In this document: positions 1 through 4,781 of the stretch, in pieces
Layout of the letters: each line of letters begins with the position of its first letter
Position numbering within the stretch: the stretch's first letter is position 1
Assembly: GCA_947175305.1 (NCBI GenBank)
Contig: CAMWMO010000111.1
Coordinates: 1 to 6,233 of the forward strand
Source: an uncultured Lachnospiraceae bacterium
GTDB taxonomy: Bacteria > Bacillota > Clostridia > Lachnospirales > Lachnospiraceae
Length of the DNA: 6,233 nucleotides
Direction of reading: 5' to 3'
Translations under genes and position numbers: made by a program
The notes under the pieces: model-generated
The model's input: the letters and a program-made list of their open reading frames with translations, nothing else
The model's database searches: none
Told to the model about the DNA's origin: nothing

Positions 1-186
1 TTCACTATCTGCTTTGCAGATTGCCTGACACAGGAAAGAAAAACATTATGGACAGTCACGAGCAAACCCGAAGTCCCGATATACGAAGCCAGTCCCGAAA
101 GAAAGGAGCGGGGCAGAAAATCAAAAAACTACATACAGGAGCTCCCCTCAGAGCCCTCAACCAAAGCCAATTTTTTATGGCTGTGA
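1..186 (+). CDS. C-terminal end of an unidentified protein (partial)
   Basis: Frame 1 is open from the window edge to a TGA at 184-186, giving 61 residues without a start codon. The translation is balanced and coding-like, with TLWTVTSKPEVPIYEAS followed by a basic stretch (SPERKERGRKSKNY) and the end TKANFLWL. I do not recognise the family. The ribosome binding site of the next gene begins a few bases after its stop, as expected for two consecutive plus-strand genes. It could be a host gene beside a prophage or the tail of a phage gene such as a recombinase or regulator; nothing here decides. An overlapping frame from base 21 is also open, but it has no good ribosome binding site and looks like a shadow. 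Confidence 0.35.
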   Translation, partial: FTICFADCLTQERKTLWTVTSKPEVPIYEASPERKERGRKSKNYIQELPSEPSTKANFLWL

Positions 187-206
187 AAGCCGGAAAGGAG
201 TCAAAA

Positions 207-497
207 ATGACAATCAAAAAATTGATCTGGAAACTTAGAAAAGAAAACCTAAAACAGGTTGAACAGGGAAAAGAGCCTAACGGTGCCTATGGTGTTCTGG
301 AATCATGGTATGCCAATATCATCAAGCTGGATCCGAGAGTAGAAAAAACCGAAAAGTTTCAATGCTACTACAATAACATCACCGGAATGATCTGGGGATT
401 AATGGCAGTATTCTTTATCACAGATAACGAAGGGCATCAGCTGCTAGAAGAACTGAATCAGATTATGAATAGATTTTACAGAATCGAAGAAGAGTAG
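207..497 (+). CDS. Hypothetical protein, 96 aa, convergent to rep
   Basis: The start is ATG at 207 because GGAAAGGAG lies about six bases upstream. The same frame is open back to base 21, but no ribosome binding site supports a longer form. The product starts with a basic segment (MTIKKLIWKLRKENLKQ). It has a central hydrophobic stretch (GMIWGLMAVFFITDN, about residues 58-72) that could be a buried helix or a short membrane segment, and an acidic helical end (LLEELNQIMNRFYRIEEE). I recognise no family. It is the only convincing complete plus-strand gene in the window. Its TAG stop lies inside the stem of its own terminator, and it converges on rep, which ends at 526. It may be a phage accessory gene or host flank. 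Confidence 0.6.
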   Translation: MTIKKLIWKLRKENLKQVEQGKEPNGAYGVLESWYANIIKLDPRVEKTEKFQCYYNNITGMIWGLMAVFFITDNEGHQLLEELNQIMNRFYRIEEE

Positions 498-527
498 GCG
501 CGAGCCTACTCTTTATCTTTTATTTTT
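491..527 (+). terminator. Intrinsic terminator of the plus-strand gene
   Basis: AGAGTAGGC (491-499) pairs perfectly with GCCTACTCT (504-512) around a GCGA loop, a GNRA tetraloop. The T-rich run TTATCTTTTATTTTT follows. The stop codon of the 207-497 gene (495-497) is inside the left arm. On the minus strand the same hairpin lies just past the rep stop codon but is followed by TCTTCG, so it should terminate leftward transcription less well. Confidence 0.8.
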
Positions 528-1260
528 ACTCAAAAGGTATCTCTTCATAGTCTCCCAGCTGTGCATACTCCTCTACAGGCTTGAAACCGTGCAGATAATC
601 TTCTACAGATTCGTAAGAGAGTAGTTGGCCCTTTTCTCCAAAATACTTTACACAGTTGATCCTCCGCAGGAATGCGTTCCAGGTCTCTTCGTAATTCCGC
701 TGCTCAATCAAATACTGTTCTTTCAGTGAAATATTGCTCAGCAGATAGACCTTCGTAAAACATGCCGTCTTATTATTGTAACGGCAGGGCAGATCTAACG
801 GATAGCCATCCAGGTAGTTTAACATGTCCTGGATCTTCAGAGAGCTGCGGAACTCTTCAAAGACTATCACATCCTGCCCTTTATAGTTATCAAACGGGTG
901 CGAATAATCAGTCACCCGGTACACGTTCTCCAACCCGTATCGTTTCGTCACTGTCCGAGACTTGCCCTGGCCGGTCTTTCCGTACCAGTATTCCACCTCC
1001 ATCGTCCGGAATATATTTTTAAATTTCTCATTAAGGACTACCTGGCGGCAGTATTCGATCTTATCAAGATGCATCATATAGTTCGGGTTGCTCTCCATGA
1101 TATCGTAGTTGGAGAGCCCGTCCTTTATCATCCCGTAAAGAACATTAAGATCATTCCGCTTGCCCTGTTCTTCCTGGGGGCACTCGCCATATTCTTCAAA
1201 AGTGTTATGCAGGTTTGTCTCTTCCTTATCCGTTCCCTTATGTTTTCCTTCTTTTCTCAC
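526..1260 (-). CDS. rep: CRESS-type Rep, superfamily 3 helicase part (3' part of interrupted rep)
   Basis: This encodes the ATPase/helicase half of a CRESS-DNA-type rolling-circle initiator. Counted from the GTG at 1260 (244 aa), it has Walker A GKTGQGKS (94-101), the linker PFDNYKGQD, Walker B DVIVFEEF (130-137), LDGYPLDLP and motif C VYLLSNIS (171-178, conserved Asn 176). This order matches helicase domains of circovirus/geminivirus Reps and bacterial pCRESS plasmid Reps. The reading frame is open further upstream, to the amber codon at 1321-1323, and it is in frame with the HUH-encoding ORF 1321-1533. The GTG lies directly after the presumed catalytic Tyr codon (1261-1263), so a product started here would lack the nickase active site. 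The GTG also has only a weak, badly spaced SD. I therefore take it as the 3' part of one 335-codon gene, not an independent gene. It ends with TAA. Confidence 0.85.
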   Translation of the reverse strand: MRKEGKHKGTDKEETNLHNTFEEYGECPQEEQGKRNDLNVLYGMIKDGLSNYDIMESNPNYMMHLDKIEYCRQVVLNEKFKNIFRTMEVEYWYGKTGQGKSRTVTKRYGLENVYRVTDYSHPFDNYKGQDVIVFEEFRSSLKIQDMLNYLDGYPLDLPCRYNNKTACFTKVYLLSNISLKEQYLIEQRNYEETWNAFLRRINCVKYFGEKGQLLSYESVEDYLHGFKPVEEYAQLGDYEEIPFE

Positions 1261-1320
1261 ATACTCCCGGTTCTCCTGCGTGGATCCACGGCAGTAATCT
1301 ATATGGGCCGTGGGGAACTT

Positions 1321-1323
1321 CTA
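1321..1323 (-). other. In-frame amber codon inside rep
   Basis: On the minus strand the local codons are ATG ATA AAA TAG AAG TTC CCC ACG. Protein similarity to CRESS Reps resumes in the same frame directly after the TAG, so no frameshift is involved. The stop separates HUH motif II from motif III and the helicase. A single base change from AAG or CAG would create it. No other minus-strand gene in the window ends in TAG (all use TAA or TGA), while the plus-strand 96-aa gene does. Readthrough, amber recoding, a disabling mutation or a sequencing error all remain possible. Confidence 0.9.
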
Positions 1324-1533
1324 TTTTATCATAGAGAACCGCATGGGATTCTTACGGAACAGAAACAGGTGCGTGTGATAAGTGCCTTCTTTTCCGATCT
1401 CATCGCACATACACCAGTAAGTCAGATCCTTGATGGTGGATAAAGCCGCCTTTATATTGTCATGGCTGAATCCGTACTTCTCCGGGTTGTTGAACGTCAG
1501 GAGCCACTTTCTTGACTGCGTCCTATCGTCCAC
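1321..1533 (-). CDS. rep: CRESS-type Rep, HUH endonuclease N-terminal part (5' part of interrupted rep)
   Basis: This is the N-terminal 70 residues of the rolling-circle initiator. Motif I is WLLTFNNPE (10-18), the form typical of CRESS Reps. The metal-binding HUH motif is HTHLFLF (His53, His55). The start is GTG at 1533, eight bases after AGGAGG; an ATG at 1535 is better placed but out of frame and reaches a stop after 12 codons. The frame ends at TAG (1321-1323) and then continues without a shift through 20 further codons that carry motif III (NREYVRK, catalytic Tyr91 and Lys94 if the amber codon is counted) into the helicase. Alone, this fragment would bind metal but have no nucleophile. 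The gene begins just beyond the iterons and stem-loop origin, the usual position of rep next to its origin. Confidence 0.85.
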   Translation of the reverse strand: MDDRTQSRKWLLTFNNPEKYGFSHDNIKAALSTIKDLTYWCMCDEIGKEGTYHTHLFLFRKNPMRFSMIK

Positions 1534-1557
1534 ATGTTTATCCTCCTTCTATAAAAA

Positions 1558-1655
1558 TGTTACAGAAGTTGCGATGTTACAGAAGATGTTACAAAAAATG
1601 TTACAACTTTTTTTCTGATATTTCCGGGAAAAACTTAAAAATGTTACATGTTACA
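1558..1655. repeat. TGTTACA iterons (six copies) between rep and origin stem-loop
   Basis: Six exact direct copies of TGTTACA lie at 1558-1564, 1575-1581, 1587-1593, 1599-1605, 1642-1648 and 1649-1655. Read on the rep strand they are TGTAACA. Start-to-start spacings are 17, 12, 12, 43 and 7 bases. The last two are head-to-tail and end two bases before the stem-loop. Repeats next to the stem-loop bind Rep in circoviruses and geminiviruses, so these are the likely Rep-binding iterons. The four copies nearer rep may also act as an operator for autoregulation, because they fill the space where its promoter should be. I could not identify a clear promoter there. Confidence 0.8.
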
Positions 1656-1657
1656 GA

Positions 1658-1690
1658 GGTTCCCTAGGGTAATACTAGGCCTAGGGAACC
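1658..1690 (-). other. Rolling-circle origin: CRESS-type stem-loop with TAGTATTAC
   Basis: GGTTCCCTAGG (1658-1668) is a perfect 11-bp inverted repeat with CCTAGGGAACC (1680-1690). On the minus strand the 11-base loop is CCTAGTATTAC, which contains the exact nonanucleotide TAGTATTAC (complement of 1669-1677). This is the nick-site sequence displayed at the loop of many circovirus and nanovirus origins, where Rep cuts between TAGTATT and AC. By analogy the nick here would fall between 1671 and 1670 on the minus strand. The strand is the rep-coding strand, and iterons follow directly on its 3' side, the arrangement seen in circoviruses. The nick itself is inferred from the family. Confidence 0.85.
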
Positions 1691-1695
1691 GCTCC

Positions 1696-1815
1696 GCGCG
1701 CCCTTGACATGATGAACCCGCGCACTATCTCGTAGAGCCAGAGGCGGCAAAGGGACGCCACCTCTGTACGAGGCTAGCACGTGCGCCCCTCATGTAAAGG
1801 GTTTCATGAACGCGC
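1696..1815. other. Long imperfect hairpin beside the origin (candidate packaging signal or second-strand origin)
   Basis: Nested complementary segments fold about 120 bases into one long arm: 1696-1700/1811-1815, 1701-1705/1797-1801, 1707-1712/1790-1795, 1720-1725/1781-1786, 1729-1734/1767-1772, 1739-1744/1761-1766 and 1746-1748/1757-1759, with an 8-base loop at 1749-1756. No coding frame is supported here. In Ff phages the intergenic region has the order assembly genes, packaging-signal hairpin, minus-strand origin, plus-strand origin, gene II. The same order here makes packaging signal or complementary-strand origin the likeliest roles. A folded single-strand attachment site, as in CTX phage, is another option. 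Confidence 0.55.
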
Positions 1816-1822
1816 TCCCTGC

Positions 1823-1878
1823 CATTCCACCCGGGCATAGGCCCTCCGCAGGCTACGGGCATTAGCCCGTGTGGAATG
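1823..1878. repeat. Hairpin spanning the 3' end of zot
   Basis: Bases 1823-1836 pair with 1865-1878 in 13 of 14 positions (CATTCCAC with GTGGAATG, then CGGGC with GCCCG). The 28-base loop can form its own smaller stem. An alternative small hairpin, ACGGGC/GCCCGT (1855-1860/1865-1870), shares the right arm. The structure includes the last zot codons and its TAA stop (1862-1864). There is no T-run after it on either strand, so it is not a standard intrinsic terminator. It may protect the mRNA 3' end or belong to the structured single-strand region of the origin. Confidence 0.55.
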
Positions 1879-2584
1879 TCTGGTAGCTGTCATAAAACTC
1901 ATAAAACTTCTTCCCGGTGAAGAACTCAGAGTACATATGGGCGGCCTTTCCCCGGATCGCATAATCACTCGAGATCCAGACGAACAGGTTGCCCCCGCGC
2001 AGGAAAGCAAGGAGTTTTCCAGCAGTCTTATAGTTCTTTACGTTACGGTGTTCCACCTTGATCTCACAGATATCACGTATCTGTTTATCTATGACTTTGT
2101 CATCCTGGCTGATCAGATAGACGTCATAACCATACTTCCTGTGCTCACGGAAGAACTCGATCCAGTCCAAGCGATCTTTCATCCGCCAGTTACGGCTGTT
2201 GAAGAGTGTCTGGCACTCATCCAGTACCAGGATGGTCTGGTGCTCTTCGATCTGTCCGGCCTTGTTACGTTTATGGAACTGCAGGGCATACCTATAGAGT
2301 CCGTCAAGATAGCTGTAACGGCCATCGGGGACAACGCCCTTCATCCTGTCCCCGGTCCTTGGGTTGATGGTCGTCCTGTTTGTATAGGCATTGGTCTGCC
2401 ATTCCCGGTTACCTACATAGATGAACTTGCCGACCCTTTCAGGGTGCTTTGCTTTGGCAAAATAGTTCTCGTTGATCGTGAAGTTGGCGATCACGTTCTT
2501 GCCTGCCCACATGGCATCGTATATCTCCGAGGCCATGTGCAGGCTCTTCCCGGATCCGGGCCTTCCCGTGTAGAAATAGATCAT
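1862..2584 (-). CDS. zot: Zot-like / pI-like filamentous phage assembly ATPase
   Basis: This is a membrane-linked ATPase of the FtsK/HerA-like Zot family, which powers extrusion of phage DNA through the envelope. It has 240 aa with Walker A GRPGSGKS (7-14) at the extreme N-terminus, as is typical for the family, and Walker B TILVLDE (117-123). The characteristic FREHRKYGYDVYLISQD segment follows (145-161). Proteobacterial pI/Zot proteins are longer, with a transmembrane helix and a periplasmic domain that meets the secretin. Neither is present here, and no secretin gene is seen, which fits a host without an outer membrane. The start is ATG at 2584, eight bases after GGAGG. It lies 24 bases downstream of the pVI-like gene, the usual pIII-pVI-pI order, and ends in TAA beside the origin region. 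Confidence 0.9.
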   Translation of the reverse strand: MIYFYTGRPGSGKSLHMASEIYDAMWAGKNVIANFTINENYFAKAKHPERVGKFIYVGNREWQTNAYTNRTTINPRTGDRMKGVVPDGRYSYLDGLYRYALQFHKRNKAGQIEEHQTILVLDECQTLFNSRNWRMKDRLDWIEFFREHRKYGYDVYLISQDDKVIDKQIRDICEIKVEHRNVKNYKTAGKLLAFLRGGNLFVWISSDYAIRGKAAHMYSEFFTGKKFYEFYDSYQTFHTG

Positions 2585-2608
2585 ATGCTTTTCCCTCCTT
2601 TATCATTG

Positions 2609-2854
2609 TTACAAGATCTTTTCTATGATCAGATCGAACACGATTTTCTTTATGATGTTGAACAGATAGTATGCTGCGATCGCTGTGACCCAGATCTCCG
2701 TGATCTTAAAGCACAGGTCAAAGGGTATGAACCAGTTCAGCCACCCCAGCATGTCGTTCAGGATCCCCAGCTTTCCCTCAAAAAATATCTGGAACGGGGA
2801 GTCCGGGAGCAGATCATAGATGCTGCTTAAAAAGCTTTTCAGTATGTTGAACAT
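2609..2854 (-). CDS. pVI-like minor coat / membrane protein
   Basis: This 81-aa hydrophobic protein lies between the adhesin and zot, the place of gene VI in filamentous phages. The N-terminal half has amphipathic segments (NILKSFLSSIYDLLPDSPFQ). The segment LGWLNWFIPFDLCFKITEIW is followed by a membrane helix (VTAIAAYYLFNIIKKIVFDL), and the end is basic. The LNWFIPF pattern resembles pVI-like proteins of other inovirus-type elements as I remember them; no search was possible. In Ff, pVI caps the virion together with pIII and anchors it in the membrane until release. The start at 2854 is one base after the adhesin stop, with AAGGAGG inside the end of the adhesin gene, so translational coupling is likely. 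Confidence 0.7.
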   Translation of the reverse strand: MFNILKSFLSSIYDLLPDSPFQIFFEGKLGILNDMLGWLNWFIPFDLCFKITEIWVTAIAAYYLFNIIKKIVFDLIIEKIL

Positions 2855-2855
2855 T

Positions 2856-4517
2856 TCACCCCTCCTTATTCGCCGATACGATATCGACCGTCTTTTTCAT
2901 CAGCCCTGCTGCATAGGTCAGAGACAGGAGCAGCCGGGACAGGTCAGAGAGCCACTGCAGCGGCGTGAAATCCAGTTCCATCTCATAATCCACGGAGAGA
3001 TCCAGTGCAGGGAACTCAAAGTTAAACGGGATCGAAAACTGCGGCGTCTCCGGTTCTGCAGAAAGGACGCTCACAAAAAACAGGATATCCCAGGGAATCG
3101 AGAAGGGGAACTTCTGCTTCATCAGATCCGTAGAGTCCTGCAGGGCAGAAGAGAGAGCTGACACAGCAGAGCCTGCTCCGTCCGTTAGTACGTCATGGAT
3201 CAGATCCAGCCAGTCAGCGACCGCATCCACGCCGTCTATCACCGTATCGACCGCAGACCAGTTCTTGATCTTCTTGAGCTGCTCCACCACATCCTCAAAG
3301 CCCTTCTGCATCTCATCAAAGATCTGGCTCACTTTGGTGTAGATCTTTGAGAGCCAGCTGTTTGTCTCCTTCAGGTCTACACTGACTGTCACATCTCCAC
3401 TGCCTGATCCGCTGCCACCGCCTCCGGGATTATTCCGCAGTTCCTCCAGGATCAGCCGGAGCAGTTCCTCAATTTCTTTCTCAGAAGTTTGATCGTTTAT
3501 CTTTTTGAGCAGTTCGTCTATGATCTTCTGGAGATCGTCCACGCTTTTCTGCAGATCGTCGATCGACACCGTGAGGTCTTCCGGGACGTAATTATAATAG
3601 TTTTCTGTGAAATAGATCTTGCGGTTGCCAACAGAGTAATTCTGTGCGGCATACTGTGAAACGAATACCCTGACACGTTCGCCTGTTGTGGAATAGAGTA
3701 CGAAATGAGTTTTATTAATTTCTTTTGTATTTATATCTGCAACATTCGAGTAACCTTCCGCACCAGTATTATATTGACTGGCATCTGAACAGCTAAAATA
3801 TTCCTCACTCATGGCTGGAAAAGATAAAACTGGTTGTGTCTCATATTCCCAATCATTTAAACAATAAAAATTGCATCTCACAGTTTTTTCCGGATCTTTT
3901 ATGTACTCGTTTAAAGAATCTAGTGTTGCAATAAGAACAATAGGGTGATCCGGATCCGAAAAAGGATCAACAAAAGATATATTGTATCTATAGTAAGTTC
4001 TGACAGGAAGTACACCCTTTTCAAGTACAATATTTCTAAAGGTTCGGTACTGCGCACCATTATAAAAGTTGCTTATCGGAACATCATCATATTTCGTTGT
4101 CGGGAGCAGATAGAACCCGCCGTTTTCTTCCTTGGTCTGCTCCTGCTTGGCATAGTCGTCAACAGCATTTTTTAAAACAATCATTATTTCTTTGTTGTAT
4201 GTAACAGTTCCTGTTTGAGTATCAATAGAGACGTTTTTTGCCAGGCGCCCGTTATCATCGTATAAATCTTTATAGGTATCATTATTTTTTAGCCAGGTTT
4301 CAAAGTCCCTGGTAAAAACAGCACCCATCTGATTCACAGCATATTGGATAAAGTATGAAATTTCTTCGCCATACTCAGATAAAGGCACATCAATCCATGT
4401 ACCATCAAGTAAGCGTTTTGGAAAGGCATATACTGTAAGCGAATAATATACAAATATATTTACCGCCATCAGAATAGACAGACAGGCTAGAATAACTCTA
4501 CGCATATGATGTTTCAT
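2856..4517 (-). CDS. pIII-like attachment protein (secreted adhesin)
   Basis: The start is ATG at 4517, five bases after GGAGG; the frame extends to 4550 but that part overlaps a terminator. The 553-aa product has a signal peptide: basic KHHMRR, a hydrophobic core, and predicted cleavage after VYA (residue 31). A variable-looking domain with three cysteines (215, 219, 243) runs to about 312. A coiled coil follows (about 315-362, with repeated DDLQKSVDDLQKIIDELL). A Gly-Ser linker (365-374) comes next, then a second helical region (about 385-465). The C-terminal part has FPFSIPWDILFFVSVLSA (470-487) and a hydrophobic segment near 523-540. Adhesive head, glycine-rich linker and membrane-anchored end match the logic of pIII. 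Its place before the pVI-like gene supports this. The first two thirds of the gene are clearly more AT-rich than the last third, suggesting exchange of receptor-binding domains. Confidence 0.75.
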   Translation of the reverse strand: MKHHMRRVILACLSILMAVNIFVYYSLTVYAFPKRLLDGTWIDVPLSEYGEEISYFIQYAVNQMGAVFTRDFETWLKNNDTYKDLYDDNGRLAKNVSIDTQTGTVTYNKEIMIVLKNAVDDYAKQEQTKEENGGFYLLPTTKYDDVPISNFYNGAQYRTFRNIVLEKGVLPVRTYYRYNISFVDPFSDPDHPIVLIATLDSLNEYIKDPEKTVRCNFYCLNDWEYETQPVLSFPAMSEEYFSCSDASQYNTGAEGYSNVADINTKEINKTHFVLYSTTGERVRVFVSQYAAQNYSVGNRKIYFTENYYNYVPEDLTVSIDDLQKSVDDLQKIIDELLKKINDQTSEKEIEELLRLILEELRNNPGGGGSGSGSGDVTVSVDLKETNSWLSKIYTKVSQIFDEMQKGFEDVVEQLKKIKNWSAVDTVIDGVDAVADWLDLIHDVLTDGAGSAVSALSSALQDSTDLMKQKFPFSIPWDILFFVSVLSAEPETPQFSIPFNFEFPALDLSVDYEMELDFTPLQWLSDLSRLLLSLTYAAGLMKKTVDIVSANKEG

Positions 4518-4530
4518 ATAAACCTCCAAT

Positions 4531-4560
4531 AAAAAAAGTGAGCGGTACAAAACCGCCCAC
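4531..4560 (-). terminator. Strong intrinsic terminator between the 58-aa gene and the adhesin gene
   Basis: On the minus strand GTGGGCGGT pairs with ACCGCTCAC (9 bp, one G-U) around TTTGT, followed directly by seven T residues (4537-4531). It lies 18 bases past the stop of the two-TM gene and only 13 bases before the adhesin start. The adhesin ribosome binding site (TTGGAGG) begins right after the T-run. No convincing promoter fits between it and the adhesin start, so adhesin, pVI-like and zot expression would depend on readthrough or on a promoter I did not find. Confidence 0.85.
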
Positions 4561-4578
4561 GTAGTAATTCTTCTTAAA

Positions 4579-4755
4579 TCAAGACAACTTTTTAACCAAC
4601 TTTACCAATATAATGATCAATAAAACTGGTATAGAAAGACATCCCAACAAAGCAATAATTGGTCCAACTACGTTTAAAACAGAAAACATTACTGATAAAA
4701 AAAGTATTGCAACAATTCCCAAAATAACAATTAAAGCTATCAATACTTTTTTCAA
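4579..4755 (-). CDS. Small two-TM membrane protein, 58 aa, own transcription unit
   Basis: The best start is TTG at 4755, five bases after the near-perfect Shine-Dalgarno AAAGGGGGTGG. A GTG at 4764 in the same frame lies inside that sequence and is a poorer start. The product is almost wholly hydrophobic: KK, a first helix (about residues 4-25), a short NVVGP turn, a second helix (about 31-52) and a basic KLVKKLS end. This suggests a hairpin in the membrane with both ends in the cytoplasm. I recognise no family. It is more AT-rich than the flanking small genes and has its own promoter (4782-4811) and terminator (4531-4560). That resembles a moron: an independently expressed accessory gene, for example for superinfection exclusion or membrane stress. 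It could also be a small virion protein or holin-like peptide. Confidence 0.65.
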   Translation of the reverse strand: MKKVLIALIVILGIVAILFLSVMFSVLNVVGPIIALLGCLSIPVLLIIILVKLVKKLS

Positions 4756-4760
4756 GATTT

Positions 4761-4771
4761 CCACCCCCTTT
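4761..4771 (-). promoter_or_regulatory. Shine-Dalgarno that sets a TTG start
   Basis: AAAGGGGGTGG on the minus strand closely matches the anti-Shine-Dalgarno target AAGGAGGTGA. It leaves five bases to TTG at 4755-4753. The upstream GTG (4764-4762) is part of this element and has no ribosome binding site of its own. Confidence 0.65.
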
Positions 4772-4781
4772 ACTAAGGGCG

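Noticed and set aside
21..206. Upstream extension of the 96-aa gene to an ATG at 21
   Set aside because: No ribosome binding site precedes 21, while ATG 207 has GGAAAGGAG; frame 1 over the same bases looks more coding-like.
898..1443. Plus-strand frame of 181 codons opposite rep
   Set aside because: It is antisense to conserved Rep motifs, has no ribosome binding site, and is a shadow.
1321..1533. A frameshift between the two rep parts
   Set aside because: Both parts are in the same frame, and translation through the TAG gives continuous Rep-like sequence; only a stop codon separates them.
1555..1660. CRISPR-like array
   Set aside because: The repeats are only 7 bases and spacers are 0-36 bases and irregular; this is an iteron array.
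1785..1805. XerCD dif/attP site
   Set aside because: Only part of one half-site (TCATGTAAAG) resembles the Firmicutes XerD box, and no partner half is seen at the right spacing on duplex DNA. It is kept only as a side hypothesis for the folded hairpin.
2607..2613. Seventh TGTTACA copy at the end of the pVI-like gene
   Set aside because: It is isolated and within coding sequence; one or two chance copies of a 7-mer are expected in a window of this size.
1871..2830. Long plus-strand frame (319 codons) across zot and the pVI-like gene
   Set aside because: It is antisense to zot, whose Walker motifs and ribosome binding site are clear; composition of the mirror frame explains its openness.
4518..4550. 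Longer adhesin starting at 4550
   Set aside because: It would begin inside the terminator hairpin and lacks a ribosome binding site; ATG 4517 gives a clean signal peptide.
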